Shown: positions 42,801-52,391, numbered from the stretch's first letter. The stretch is DNA of 64,000 nucleotides from Butyrivibrio sp. INlla18 (GCF_900103635.1 NZ_FMXK01000009.1:1-64000); one strand, 5' to 3'. The notes: generated by a model from the letters alone, not told the origin. Numbers and translations: made by a program.

Positions 42801-44072
42801 TCAGTCTCCTAGGAATTCTGACTTAATGTATCCTGTACTTCCATTATACTCTACTTTTGCCCAACCATTTGAATACTGTTCAACAACGTTTACTGTTGAA
42901 CCTGAGTAGATCATAGCAAGAACATCAGAATCTGTGCTCTGTTCCTTACGAAGTCTAACTGAGTCATTGACCTTCATCTTGCCAGTCTTGGCTGATGTAT
43001 CCTTAGTAGCATTGCTGTCTGTAGTTGTCTTATCATCCTTAGTAGCTTCTGAATCTGTTCCAGCCTCTACTACCTGTTCATCAATAACTTCGAAGTACTC
43101 TGTCTTAACGTAAGCAACTCCGCCCTTGTACTCGATCTTGCTCCAACCATTTGCAAGAGCCTCAAGCTGCTTGAATTCCTGTCCCTTTGTAGTCTTATCA
43201 AGGATATCTGCAGTTTCAGAATCTGAGCTTCTGATATTAACTACATCTGTAGCTCTGATAGTATGAACTGTTACAGTCTCTTTCTGTTCCTCTGTTGTAG
43301 CCTCTGCAGCAACTACTTCCTCTTCACTTGAAGCTTCTGAGCTAGCTTCTGAACTAGCGAGCGCTTCACCAACAGAAACCTGCAGTCCTGCTCTCATCTT
43401 AGTAAGGAACTCTGCAAGCTCCTCATCTGCATTTACCATCTCATTGTAGCTAGTAGCTACTCTGTTATTTAAGTCAATGACATCTTCCTGAACGCTGATA
43501 GTCTTGATGTACTCTAGTTCATTCTCATCAGCGATATCACCATTGATGTAAAGGCCTTCATCATTAGTACAGATATAAAGAGTCTCAAGTCCAGGTACTG
43601 GCTTACTGTAATCATAGAACTTAACTTCGTTGTACACATATGCAATGTAGCTTCCTGCTACAGGACCTGGCTTGGTATATACTACGATATTCTCATAATC
43701 CTCAATGTACTCAGCAGTTGCAACAGCCTTTAATACTTCTGTCTCTTCAAGACCAACATAGATTCTGGAAAGAGTATCTGAATCTCCATTAGCCATTGCT
43801 GTGTAATATGTCTCTATGATTGCATTAACATCAGGATATGCATTCTCTTCTAATGCCACATCTGGGATCTCATAGGTTGCTGCTGCATCTGCATCACTAG
43901 GAGTCTGAGCCATCTCTGCAGCTCTGTGATTAGCACTGAGTGCGATCACAATTGTAAGACCAACAGCAATGATAAGCATTGCCGGCATTAAAAGTCTTTT
44001 ATTATCACCAAGTATGGCAAATATATCTTTCTTTTCATTTCTCCAAGAAATTGGATTCTTCTTTTTTTTCAT
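42801..44072 (-). CDS. membrane-anchored protein with two bacterial SH3 domains
   Basis: The 423-aa protein has one membrane segment near the N-terminus (about 29-50), an outer domain with an NTF2-like start (AIIETYYTAMANGDSDTL), a Ser/Glu linker (EASSEASSEEEV), and two SH3b domains (VVNIRSSDSETADIL and VRLRKEQSTDSDVL mark their starts) joined by an Asp/Thr/Lys-rich linker. SH3b domains usually bind peptidoglycan. GAGG precedes the ATG by eight bases. It leads a three-gene unit with an oxidoreductase and a cell-wall hydrolase. Confidence 0.88.
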   Translation of the reverse strand: MKKKKNPISWRNEKKDIFAILGDNKRLLMPAMLIIAVGLTIVIALSANHRAAEMAQTPSDADAAATYEIPDVALEENAYPDVNAIIETYYTAMANGDSDTLSRIYVGLEETEVLKAVATAEYIEDYENIVVYTKPGPVAGSYIAYVYNEVKFYDYSKPVPGLETLYICTNDEGLYINGDIADENELEYIKTISVQEDVIDLNNRVATSYNEMVNADEELAEFLTKMRAGLQVSVGEALASSEASSEASSEEEVVAAEATTEEQKETVTVHTIRATDVVNIRSSDSETADILDKTTKGQEFKQLEALANGWSKIEYKGGVAYVKTEYFEVIDEQVVEAGTDSEATKDDKTTTDSNATKDTSAKTGKMKVNDSVRLRKEQSTDSDVLAMIYSGSTVNVVEQYSNGWAKVEYNGSTGYIKSEFLGD

Positions 44073-44204
44073 TATTCAAACCTCGAAATACAAAGTGTAG
44101 TAATCATATAAATATGCACAAGTAAATATAGTGCAACATTTAGATTTTAAGCCATATAGTCCATATAGTCAAATTTGTGAACATCCTATGAAGCCAGTCC
44201 CTTA

Positions 44205-44234
44205 TTGAACTCACCGTCTTCGTTATGCTATTAT
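44205..44234 (+). promoter_or_regulatory. promoter of tRNA-Arg
   Basis: TTGAAC (44205-44210), an 18-bp spacer ending in TGC, and TATTAT (44229-44234) form an extended -10 promoter. Transcription would begin a few bases before the tRNA. Confidence 0.65.
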
Positions 44235-44248
44235 AGACAAGGTATTTC

Positions 44249-44320
44249 GCACCCGTAGTCTAATGGATAGAACGGAGGCCTCCGACGCCTTTAATGCAGG
44301 TTCGATTCCTGTCGGGTGCA
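44249..44320 (+). tRNA. tRNA-Arg (anticodon CCG)
   Basis: The 72-base sequence folds as a cloverleaf. The acceptor GCACCCG pairs with CGGGTGC, the anticodon stem GAGGC/GCCTT holds the loop CTCCGAC (anticodon CCG), and the T arm is GCAGG-TTCGATT-CCTGT. The discriminator base is A. The CCA end is not encoded; TTTTT follows directly. Confidence 0.95.
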
Positions 44321-44334
44321 TTTTTACACTATTG

Positions 44335-44359
44335 ACATATCAGATTGCATCTGATATGT
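44335..44359. other. 11-bp perfect hairpin after tRNA-Arg
   Basis: ACATATCAGAT and ATCTGATATGT are separated by TGC. It lies 15 bases after the tRNA end. It lacks a T-run on the plus strand, so it may guide tRNA 3' processing or be part of the compound terminator region that follows. Confidence 0.6.
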
Positions 44360-44369
44360 TGAAATCAGA

Positions 44370-44443
44370 AAAAAACATCTTGAGAACGAACAGATGTGGG
44401 ATCTTAGATTAACTGATCTCCTGTTGAATCCAAGATGTTTTTT
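44370..44443. terminator. nested bidirectional terminator overlapping a gene's 3' end
   Basis: AAAAAACATCTTG (44370-44382) pairs with CAAGATGTTTTTT (44431-44443). Inside it AACAG/CTGTT and GGGATC/GATCTC also pair, giving a long stacked hairpin. Both strands end in T6 or longer runs. It could stop both the tRNA transcript and the minus-strand nuclease-like gene, whose last codons lie within it. Confidence 0.75.
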
Positions 44444-45038
44444 CTATTTTCCACATAGATTTCAATGAAAGAGCTCCATCCCCTTTTGAAACCACCTGAA
44501 CAGTTACGTAGTTCCCATCAGGTGCTTCAATGTTTATAATCGCTCTTTTTCCACCACCTTTTGTTTTTTCAATCTTTTCTACAACGCCTTCATTTAAATG
44601 CGAAAGTGCAAATGCGATATCATTTTCATTCATTGGTAAATCGCCTTCTCTTTTAGGCTTCAAATGTTCGTTATAAGCATGTCTCAGATCATTTGGTTCA
44701 ATCTGAAAAAAATAAGAACTCGTATCAATACTATTATCAATAGCTCTTATTTGATTTGATATATTACTACCAACTCTCATAACTCCAACCGATTGCATTT
44801 TGGAGACATCTGCATCTTGGGCATATATGATACTATTTATCTTGATCACCAATTCATCAAAAGAACGGATTATTACGTTTTCACCATTACTGGCAGCTTC
44901 TGCCCTCTTCTTATGAAAGCTTTTCCCAGAATGAAGATAATCATCAAGATCACTATCCTTCAAAAATACATTTTCAGCACCATCATCACTTCCGTTAATA
45001 ACTTCCACCCATTCCTCGTTCATTACATGTGTTTCCAT
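44409..45038 (-). CDS. putative nuclease-domain protein (PBECR-like), partner of DUF5688 protein
   Basis: The 209-aa protein is read from the ATG giving METHVMNEEW, two bases after the upstream stop; a TTG two codons earlier overlaps that gene. The N-terminal half shows no family. The C-terminal part (about 110-209) resembles the phage Barnase-EndoU-colicin-RelE-like (PBECR) nuclease fold: DLRHAYNEHLK, then MNENDIAFALSHL, GGGKRAIINIEA, YVTVQVVSKGDGALSLKSMWKI. Candidate catalytic residues are His and the final Ser/Lys cluster. The assignment is from pattern memory and is uncertain. Coupling to the DUF5688 gene suggests a two-protein unit. Confidence 0.6.
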   Translation of the reverse strand: METHVMNEEWVEVINGSDDGAENVFLKDSDLDDYLHSGKSFHKKRAEAASNGENVIIRSFDELVIKINSIIYAQDADVSKMQSVGVMRVGSNISNQIRAIDNSIDTSSYFFQIEPNDLRHAYNEHLKPKREGDLPMNENDIAFALSHLNEGVVEKIEKTKGGGKRAIINIEAPDGNYVTVQVVSKGDGALSLKSMWKIEKTSWIQQEIS

Positions 45039-45040
45039 TA

Positions 45041-45925
45041 TCAAAGTATTCTAACAGTGTTATTTTCAGCTTCATACAGATACACACTATCACTTAGCAC
45101 ATCTCCTCCACCTACGACCATTGAGTTTACTTCCTTGACCATTGAATAAAGAAAATCCCTCTTTCCTTCCTCTTCAAAATAAGGCATAACTATTGCTTCA
45201 TGTATGGAGGCAGGAAGTACAATGAAGTCTCCTCCAAGTTTCTCAGAAATCATCTCAGAAACACCTGGATAAAGAAATACACCAGCGCCGTTTGTCCTGG
45301 CTTCATTAGAGATAACGTACATATCAAGCTGACTTAAAAAAGGCGCAAGTTCCTTGCCTTTATCACCAAGGGTCTCTAGGATATGTTCGATTGTAAATGG
45401 CTGTGCATTAGGGGCATTCTCATAGATATTTTCCCAAAGCTCTTCCTCAGAAACTTCCCAATTTTTCAGGTGTTCTTTTTTGACAACAATGACTCCAGGT
45501 CCAAGGAATTCATCATCAACATTAACAAGGGGCACAAGCGCTAGGTCCTCAAACATGACAAAAGGTACATCTTCAAGATATTTTCTGTTTTTATCAAAGT
45601 TGACCACTTTGAAGAATAGTTTTCCACAAATCTTGGAAAAATCCTCATAAAAATTCACGTCAACTGAGCCCTCTGGTGCATGTTTGCGATAAAACTCCAA
45701 GATATTTCTGATTATCTTCATAAGAACTATTCCATTCTTGTAGTCCTTATAATACTGATCAAGATAGATCGTTGGTGCTATATTCTCGCCCTTTTTCTTG
45801 ATATGAATAGCGTGGCAAATAATGCCGTTATTCTTAAGAACTTCCTTATAACTAACCTCCACATTATCTCCTAGTACATCAGCAATTTCTGCCACGATAA
45901 TATTTCCAAATTCTTTAATATCCAT
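45041..45925 (-). CDS. DUF5688 family protein
   Basis: The 294-aa soluble protein begins MDIKEFGNIIVAEIADVLGD and contains YKEVLKNNGIICHAIHIKKKGENIAPTIYLD, RNREYLEDVP-like and ALVPLVNV segments typical of DUF5688, a family frequent in Lachnospiraceae accessory regions. No signal or membrane segment is visible. Its stop is followed at once by the nuclease-like gene, so it may be an antitoxin or control partner; this is inference. Confidence 0.82.
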   Translation of the reverse strand: MDIKEFGNIIVAEIADVLGDNVEVSYKEVLKNNGIICHAIHIKKKGENIAPTIYLDQYYKDYKNGIVLMKIIRNILEFYRKHAPEGSVDVNFYEDFSKICGKLFFKVVNFDKNRKYLEDVPFVMFEDLALVPLVNVDDEFLGPGVIVVKKEHLKNWEVSEEELWENIYENAPNAQPFTIEHILETLGDKGKELAPFLSQLDMYVISNEARTNGAGVFLYPGVSEMISEKLGGDFIVLPASIHEAIVMPYFEEEGKRDFLYSMVKEVNSMVVGGGDVLSDSVYLYEAENNTVRIL

Positions 45926-45979
45926 TTACTAAATAAACCTTTCATTTCCATTTGTATTTCTTATTTTTGAGCACAAAAA

Positions 45980-46018
45980 AGACAATAGGAAAACGCATTT
46001 CGCGTTTAACTATTGTCT
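45980..46018 (-). terminator. terminator of efp
   Basis: AGACAATAG pairs with CTATTGTCT and the inner AAACGC with GCGTTT, giving a long stem with an ATTTC loop. On the minus strand a run of T follows. It lies about 30 bases after the efp stop. Confidence 0.88.
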
Positions 46019-46049
46019 TACGTTTAGTTTCTATATTCAGTATTACTGA

Positions 46050-46607
46050 TTAAACTCTTGAGAGATACTCACCTGTTCTAGTATCGATCTTGATAACATC
46101 ACCTTCGTTAACGAAGAGAGGCACTGATACGCTAGCACCTGTCTCAACAGTAGCAGGCTTTGTAGCACCTGTAGCTGTATCGCCCTTGAAACCAGGCTCT
46201 GTCTCTGTGATTGTAAGTTCTACGAACATTGGAGGCTCAACTGCGAATACGCTTCCGTTGTAAGACATAACCTTACAAACCTCGTTCTCCTTAACGAACT
46301 TAAGAGAATCACCGATCTGATCTGATGTAAGTCCGATCTGCTCATAAGTCTCTGAATCCATGAAGTTGAAGATGTCACCATCCTGATAGAGATACTGCAT
46401 ATCCTTCTTGTCGATTCTTGCTGCAGGGAACTTCTCAGTAGGACGGAAAGTTGTCTCTTTAACACCGCCGTTGATGATATCCTTGAGCTTTGTTCTTACG
46501 AAAGCAGCGCCCTTACCAGGCTTAACATGCTGGAATTCAATAATCTGACATACGTTGCCATCGATTTCGATGGTTACACCATTTCTGAAATCACTTGCAG
46601 AAATCAT
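46050..46607 (-). CDS. efp: elongation factor P
   Basis: The 185-aa protein relieves ribosome stalling at polyproline. It begins [17 protein letters not shown], has [15 protein letters not shown] with the lysine at the tip that is modified in many species, and TGEYLSRV at the C-terminus. AGGAGG is seven bases before this ATG, which rules out a longer frame of 23 extra residues. No EF-P modification enzyme is in the window. Confidence 0.97.
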   Translation of the reverse strand: MISASDFRNGVTIEIDGNVCQIIEFQHVKPGKGAAFVRTKLKDIINGGVKETTFRPTEKFPAARIDKKDMQYLYQDGDIFNFMDSETYEQIGLTSDQIGDSLKFVKENEVCKVMSYNGSVFAVEPPMFVELTITETEPGFKGDTATGATKPATVETGASVSVPLFVNEGDVIKIDTRTGEYLSRV

Positions 46608-46730
46608 AAAAATCCTCCTAAAATAACGGCAACGGCATTCAGACGTCCGTTCGCCAAATATTATCACATCAAACAACTAACTTAGTTTAAACTATCGCTT
46701 AATTTTTTTCAACTATTTTTTGTAATAATC

Positions 46731-48971
46731 TTAATAATCTAGTGGCACTTTCCCAAAATCCATATCTGATGCGTAGTAATAGCTAGTATAGCCTGTCTGA
46801 TTGTAGCAGGTGTTCTGCCAAGCAACACTTACGCGGTACATGATGTCGTCCATTGGTGTGTAGAGCTTGTGCTCAGTGATATCTGTGTTGGTATATATAC
46901 GAAGAGCTGAACTATCCTCAAGACGCAGTACTATCTCTTCTCTGAAATCTCCAAAGAGGTCTGCCACAAGGCAAGGATTACCCTTGGTTCCGTTATTGGT
47001 GAGAGTATTCTCTGGAGCGAGCATTACTCCGTGAGTAATGTCATTGATAACGCCTCTGTGCTCGCCGCCAAGGTAGTCTGCTCCGTCTATGAGCTGAGTT
47101 GTAAGGTCTGCTGCCCATCGAATAGCCTGATTGGTAGAAGGAGCCTTAAGCTCTAGCTTTTGCCCCTTGCAGGAATAAACATCATTTACCCAGCACTGAA
47201 GACCTCTAACATAAGGATCTATATCTCCTATCATGCATCTACCAAGGTCTGATTCAGCATAAACTCCAAATTTACCAGTATCTTTACCAGTCTTATCGAT
47301 TCCTCTTATAACTACGCCAGTTCTAGCATCTCTAAGGGCATAGCCATAAGGAGCTGCCTTAGCGCCTTCAAATACGTTAAATATCTGGAAGCCTTCTCTA
47401 TCTGGGTCAATATGAGCCACGTGCATTGAATCACCGTGTCCCATCTTGGCATAGGTTCCATCAGGAAGATAATCATAGCTTGAATACAGAACGCTGCCAT
47501 CGTGGTCGATGCAGGCTGCACCATAGATGATCTCCTGTTTGCCATCTTCGTCAACATCAGCTACAGCAAGGGAATGATTGCCCTGGCCAGCCAAAATGCC
47601 ATAAACAGGGTCACTTCCAACGCCGCCATGTGGATTATCATCAAAAGGATTGCTCATTGGCACGTGTCCGCTATCCACAAGCCACAGTGGAATAAACCTT
47701 GTACCATCGAAATTGTAGGCAGCAAGAGTAGTTCTGGTATAGTAACCTCTGCACATGATAAGGCTAGGGTGCTGGCCATCAAGGTAAGCAACACCAGCAA
47801 GAAATCTGTCGACTCTGTTGCAGGGCTCTATCCTCTTCATGGCGTAGTCACCCCACATAAGGCCATCATCGCCTCTTGGTACAGGATAATCTATTGTGCA
47901 GAGCTCTCTTCCGCCACCTGAGAACATGGTAAGGTACTCAGGTCCTTCATATATGAAGCCCTCAAACTTATCAAGCTCGTTTCTAGGGCTCTTTTCCTTG
48001 GCAAATACATTGATGAAGTACTCTACAAGCTCTTCTGCGTTCTTACGACTTAGAGGATAGCTGTATTTAACAGGGATTCCAAAGCACTCTTCCAGGGTAG
48101 CAGGCCAGTGACCAGTCTTAACCTCCGGATGCTCTGTCCAATACATGAAAAGAGCTATCATATGCTTTCTGTAATCCTCAGCTGAGCATACATAGTTATT
48201 GGTATGGGCAATCCCCTTTGATACATCTTTTTTAGGAAGAGTGATAAATTTAGTAGATATCTCTTTTCCTGATTCATCGTATCTTGTGATCTTGGTGCCA
48301 GGAGCTGTCTTGACTGCCATCTCAGCCTTGCCATCCCCATCAAAATCATAGACCATGAACTGAGTGTAGTGCGCACCAGCTCTGATGTTAGGCCCCATAT
48401 CAAGTCTCCAGAGGATCTGACCGGATAGTCTGTAGCAATCAATTATGCATCTGCCGGTATAGCCCTTAATTGACACGTCCTGTGAATTTGTAGGGTCCCA
48501 TTTAACGATGTATTCATACTCTCCATCGCCGTCCACATCGCCAACACTCATATCATTTAGAGTATATTCGAAGCTCTCACCAGCAGGTGTCACGCCGCCC
48601 TCAGGCTTTTTTACAGGAATATCGATATAGTTCTTGCCGCTTGTAAAGGCAGTAACCTCAGCGCTCTTTCCTTCTGCAAAAAGAGCCTTCATGCACTGAC
48701 AGTTACTTTTGTAATGCTCTTTTAAGATTTCTGGAATCACCACTTCTACGCAGTATTTAGAGGTTTCTGCTCCCTCTTTATCCAGATAATTTGTTGAGTC
48801 ATTTACGTTCGCTATAAGGTCCCCATCCCTGTATACGTTAAAAGAAACACCAGTTAAGCCTGTATCATTATGTCCAAAGGCCTCTCGTTTAAATAGTCTC
48901 CAGGATAAAAAGATTCCTGTGTTAGTCTTTACTGCTATAAGTCCTCTGCTTAGGTTTTCTCTCTGTTCCAT
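46731..48971 (-). CDS. rhamnogalacturonan lyase, PL11 type (YesW/YesX-like)
   Basis: The 746-aa enzyme starts MEQRENLSRGLIAVKT, with GGGAG just before the ATG; a longer start is not supported. Family PL11 features include GIFLSWRLF, YRDGDLIANV, VGDVDGDGEYEYIVKWDPTNSQD, HYTQFMVYDFDGDGKAEMAVKTAPGT and DVDEDGKQEIIYGAACID, where the Asp-rich loops bind calcium in the beta propeller. No signal peptide is present, so it acts inside the cell on imported oligosaccharides, like an exo-acting YesX. It is last in the pectin operon. Confidence 0.95.
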   Translation of the reverse strand: MEQRENLSRGLIAVKTNTGIFLSWRLFKREAFGHNDTGLTGVSFNVYRDGDLIANVNDSTNYLDKEGAETSKYCVEVVIPEILKEHYKSNCQCMKALFAEGKSAEVTAFTSGKNYIDIPVKKPEGGVTPAGESFEYTLNDMSVGDVDGDGEYEYIVKWDPTNSQDVSIKGYTGRCIIDCYRLSGQILWRLDMGPNIRAGAHYTQFMVYDFDGDGKAEMAVKTAPGTKITRYDESGKEISTKFITLPKKDVSKGIAHTNNYVCSAEDYRKHMIALFMYWTEHPEVKTGHWPATLEECFGIPVKYSYPLSRKNAEELVEYFINVFAKEKSPRNELDKFEGFIYEGPEYLTMFSGGGRELCTIDYPVPRGDDGLMWGDYAMKRIEPCNRVDRFLAGVAYLDGQHPSLIMCRGYYTRTTLAAYNFDGTRFIPLWLVDSGHVPMSNPFDDNPHGGVGSDPVYGILAGQGNHSLAVADVDEDGKQEIIYGAACIDHDGSVLYSSYDYLPDGTYAKMGHGDSMHVAHIDPDREGFQIFNVFEGAKAAPYGYALRDARTGVVIRGIDKTGKDTGKFGVYAESDLGRCMIGDIDPYVRGLQCWVNDVYSCKGQKLELKAPSTNQAIRWAADLTTQLIDGADYLGGEHRGVINDITHGVMLAPENTLTNNGTKGNPCLVADLFGDFREEIVLRLEDSSALRIYTNTDITEHKLYTPMDDIMYRVSVAWQNTCYNQTGYTSYYYASDMDFGKVPLDY

Positions 48972-48990
48972 ACATCTCCCTTTTGGTGCC

Positions 48991-49719
48991 TTAGTCACCA
49001 ATTATTTCCTTTAATCTCTTCGCAACAAAACCTGCATACACAAAAGCGCCCTCAAATTTAAGATGTGCATTATCTTCTTTCCCCAAAAGGGCACTTTCAA
49101 ACATATCCTTATCAAGGTTCATGTATATTCCCTTGCAGGCTTCTTCCCCAATCTTCGTGTTGTACTCAGCGGTCTCTTTGCCCAGGTCAATGAGATCAAG
49201 ATTCATCTCTTTTGCAAGCTCTATCATCATGTCCCTATATTCAGGAAAAGAGATCCTGCATACCTTATTGTCATCAAAATCTTTCATTGCTATGGCTGTC
49301 ACAAGGACTGGCACAGCTCCTTTAGAAAGAATGTCCCCAACATATTCTTTCTTTAGCTTTTCCTTGTACTCAGAAGGAGAAAGATATCGTTCTTCCTTTT
49401 CCTTGTAGGCATCATTGTGAGCTGACTGAATAAGAACGTAGTCGCCATTTGAAACGTCTTTTATCAGGTCTTTCCATCTGCCCTCATCTGAAAAGCTCTT
49501 TAAACTCCTGCCTGCCATGGCTCTGTTATCAATAATGACCCTAGAAGTCTCATAAGAAACAGCGTTGTCAAAGGTAGAACCTTCTGAATGCCTGATACAT
49601 ACATCTAATGCATCAAAGTATTTGTAAAGCTCTGCTCCCCAGCCGCACTGCGGAGCATCACTTAATTTGTAGGTCTGAACCGTGGAATCTCCGGCCAAGA
49701 AAATCTTTGTCTTTTTCAT
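48991..49719 (-). CDS. rhamnogalacturonan acetylesterase, GDSL/CE12 type (YesT-like)
   Basis: The 242-aa SGNH hydrolase removes acetyl groups from rhamnogalacturonan. The nucleophile is in FLAGDSTVQTY, the oxyanion Asn region in GRSLKSF and QSAHND, and the Asp/His pair in EDNAHLKFEGA. It is cytoplasmic. AGGAGG lies six bases before the ATG giving MKKTKIF, which decides the start. The end of the upstream lyase gene and this ribosome site are 10 bases apart. Confidence 0.92.
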   Translation of the reverse strand: MKKTKIFLAGDSTVQTYKLSDAPQCGWGAELYKYFDALDVCIRHSEGSTFDNAVSYETSRVIIDNRAMAGRSLKSFSDEGRWKDLIKDVSNGDYVLIQSAHNDAYKEKEERYLSPSEYKEKLKKEYVGDILSKGAVPVLVTAIAMKDFDDNKVCRISFPEYRDMMIELAKEMNLDLIDLGKETAEYNTKIGEEACKGIYMNLDKDMFESALLGKEDNAHLKFEGAFVYAGFVAKRLKEIIGD

Positions 49720-49729
49720 CTTCATCCTC

Positions 49730-52315
49730 CTAGTTAAAGCTCTCTGGAAGGTCATCTCTTACAAATTCAAGTGCCACAATGGTGTTCAGGCACCACTGGG
49801 CAAAGACATTTGTAGATACCCATGGAATCTCTTTTAGCACCTCCTGATTACCAGCAAGAGGCACATCTACTGCCTTGATAGCACCATCTTTAAGTTCAGT
49901 CTTAAGGCTATCCTTAAGAATCTCCCAGACCTTTTTGCCAAGGTCTTGGTCCTTGTTGTAGTAAGCACCGTAAGCTATGACACCTGCTGCCATAAACGGA
50001 TATGCAAAGCTTCTATCACCTATACGTCCGCCTGAGAGCTTATTTTGTGTCTCATTATCAAGTGGATAGAATGTTCCATAGTAAGCAAGCATCTCGTTCC
50101 ACTTAGGATCATCCATAAGATCTGTCATCTCAAGCCAGGTCTGCTCTGATCCCTGACAGATAGAAAGATGACTTCCTCCTGTTGCTCTATCTCCAATATA
50201 CCTCAAATGGCTTGTCTTTGGGTCATACTCAAAGTCTGTTCCTGAAAGAAGGCGTAGTGGAGTCTCTTTCAAGTCTTCAATACCAGTCTTAATCTTCTCA
50301 AGATATCTGTTATCTTTGTTTATCTCCCACTGTGTGAGCCAGTTGGAAACGTAACTACTCCAGTCTGGGCCAGTTCTAGCATGTGTAGGATAGACCATTT
50401 CTTTTTTATCAAAGAAAAATCTAAGGGGATCAGTCTCAATCGTAGAAAAATCCGCATCCTTTACTTCATCAAATATGTCCCTAAGTCTAAAGTCACCAGT
50501 TAAGAAATACATCATCCTGTTGTGGCCAGCCATGGCGATCCTAGGCTCTTTGCATGGGCATCCCCAGTGACGGACATTGTGTCTTGAGCCAAGGCCCTGG
50601 TACTTACCAAAGTGATAGATATCAACCTCAGAGCAGTGCCTTGTCATAGCTTCGCATATGTTAAAGACATCTTCTCTCTGGGTCCTGAGGAAATAAAACC
50701 AAAGCCAGAAGGTTGGCACAAGCTCAGTGTTCTGCCAAGCGTATCCCCCCATATCATAACGCCAGGAGTGTCTTTCCTTATCGTAAGTATGCATGAAATC
50801 GCCATAGTCAAACATTCCATACCATTTTCTTACTTCTACTTCGCTCTTATAGAATTCAAATGCGCTCTCAAGCTGGTCTTCAAGCCAGTTCTCGGCTTCA
50901 CTATCTCTTTTAACAAGGCTCCAATAGCCAAATGCACGCAGGTCATGATAATACTCTGGTGAAGCTATATAAAGAGCTTTCTTCTGAATGCTCTCACAGA
51001 AATCCGAAAGCTCAGTATCAGCTGGGATCACCTTCTCGTTAAAGCGAACCGCAAATTCAGAGGTATTGGCAATTCCGTAGGCACTAGCGCCAAATACGTC
51101 AAAGCCCTCGTAGTAAGTCTGTGAATAACCTGTATTTTCGTAGTGTCTAAAGTCCATGGCATCTGCATCTGGAGTCACAAGCCAAATGGTTCCTGTAGCC
51201 ATGTTCTTAGACAGGTTCTTTACTGATAATGTTGAAGGGTATTTCTGCCAGAAGTCCTTGAGACCTAGCATTACGCTTCCTTCATCAGAGCCAAAAGAAA
51301 TAACGCCAGGAGCTCTGTGTCCATGAAGTCCGTCGATAAGACATACATTTTCTTTGGCAGTTCTTTTCCTGATAGCAAAGTGTTCTGAGCTGTCCTGATA
51401 GAGTCTATATTCATCCCACACAGGCATCATCTTGGAAGCATCGATAGCGTTCCTGCCCTCTTCGCTCTCTGGATCAAGTACTATCTTCTCCCCCATTATC
51501 TGTTTGTGATAAATCTCATCAGATACCCTAGGATGCCAGCAAAGGAGCATTGCTCCAGCTTCTGAAAAGGTTCCATTATCTGAAAGTGCCTTAAAATGCC
51601 TGTTGTACTGCTCTCCACTTACAGGTACGTCAAAAGAAATTCCGACTCCCTTTATATAATCTTTTGATTCATCTATATCCAAGAAGAATGTGTGTGTAAA
51701 TCTAAATTCTGGGCAGTCTTTGTAGATTTCCATATAGATTGTAAATGGAAGCCTCTTTTCATCTTTGACTTCAGTGCTCATATGGATTCCAGTGAACTTA
51801 ACGACAACTCTAACTTCTCCTTCTTCCACTATCTCTGCACTATTAACGATTCCCTTATACGAGTGAACTTCTTTGTTATATTCACCCTTCCGATTCTCAA
51901 TTAGAGCATCACATCTGGCAGACTCTATATATTTCTTTCCCTTAAAAAGAGCCTCTTTAAAGAGCTTATCTCCACCTCTACACACGAGCACAGAGACAGA
52001 TCCCGCTTCTATACGGAATCCGTCCTGCCCCATGTCAGAAACCTCGATCTTACCTTTGCCATAATTGATTTCCTGATTCAAAACCGGATCAATAACAGCT
52101 TTTTTGCCCATAGCTTCCGCATCTGCAGTATGAGCAGCCCACTTGATACTTCCGTCAGGCCAATAAGCTGTAACCCTTGACTGAACTGGAACCTGTCCAT
52201 TTTCACCCCTCAGGGTAAAAGAGATCTTATCTCCATGAAGTTTTCCTTTTTCCCACATACTTCCAAATGTTGTATAGCCCTTTGAAGATCTGTTTTCTAA
52301 TCTTTTTACTTCCAT
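49730..52315 (-). CDS. exo-rhamnogalacturonan lyase-like protein, PL26 (PcRGLX/YetA-like)
   Basis: The 861-aa cytoplasmic protein has the YetA/PcRGLX layout: an N-terminal RIFT-barrel domain (about 1-85, KLHGDKISFTLRGENGQVPVQSRV, WPDGSIKWAAH), a central beta-sandwich and a C-terminal alpha/alpha toroid (FGYWSLVKRDSE, MFDYGDFMHTYDKERHSWRYD, LVPTFWLWFYFLRTQRED, HNVRHWGCPCKEPRIAMAGHNR). PL26 enzymes release unsaturated units from rhamnogalacturonan chain ends. The pectin neighbours support this. Active-site residues were not verified. Confidence 0.88.
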   Translation of the reverse strand: MEVKRLENRSSKGYTTFGSMWEKGKLHGDKISFTLRGENGQVPVQSRVTAYWPDGSIKWAAHTADAEAMGKKAVIDPVLNQEINYGKGKIEVSDMGQDGFRIEAGSVSVLVCRGGDKLFKEALFKGKKYIESARCDALIENRKGEYNKEVHSYKGIVNSAEIVEEGEVRVVVKFTGIHMSTEVKDEKRLPFTIYMEIYKDCPEFRFTHTFFLDIDESKDYIKGVGISFDVPVSGEQYNRHFKALSDNGTFSEAGAMLLCWHPRVSDEIYHKQIMGEKIVLDPESEEGRNAIDASKMMPVWDEYRLYQDSSEHFAIRKRTAKENVCLIDGLHGHRAPGVISFGSDEGSVMLGLKDFWQKYPSTLSVKNLSKNMATGTIWLVTPDADAMDFRHYENTGYSQTYYEGFDVFGASAYGIANTSEFAVRFNEKVIPADTELSDFCESIQKKALYIASPEYYHDLRAFGYWSLVKRDSEAENWLEDQLESAFEFYKSEVEVRKWYGMFDYGDFMHTYDKERHSWRYDMGGYAWQNTELVPTFWLWFYFLRTQREDVFNICEAMTRHCSEVDIYHFGKYQGLGSRHNVRHWGCPCKEPRIAMAGHNRMMYFLTGDFRLRDIFDEVKDADFSTIETDPLRFFFDKKEMVYPTHARTGPDWSSYVSNWLTQWEINKDNRYLEKIKTGIEDLKETPLRLLSGTDFEYDPKTSHLRYIGDRATGGSHLSICQGSEQTWLEMTDLMDDPKWNEMLAYYGTFYPLDNETQNKLSGGRIGDRSFAYPFMAAGVIAYGAYYNKDQDLGKKVWEILKDSLKTELKDGAIKAVDVPLAGNQEVLKEIPWVSTNVFAQWCLNTIVALEFVRDDLPESFN

Positions 52316-52341
52316 CTCTTTTTCCCTTCATTAAACACCCA

Positions 52342-52365
52342 AGCCGCCGCAGACTTGCGACGGCT
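52342..52365 (-). other. GC-rich hairpin between binding-protein and lyase genes
   Basis: On the minus strand AGCCGTCGCA pairs with TGCGGCGGCT (one G-U pair) around a 4-base loop. No T-run follows. It lies right after the solute-binding protein gene, where such stems often stabilise the abundant upstream message. Confidence 0.7.
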
Positions 52366-52391
52366 CAGTGTCTAAATTATTTAAGTTTCTA

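Noticed and set aside
44249..44450. Integration site of a mobile element at tRNA-Arg
   Set aside because: I found no integrase and no second copy of the tRNA 3' end within the window.
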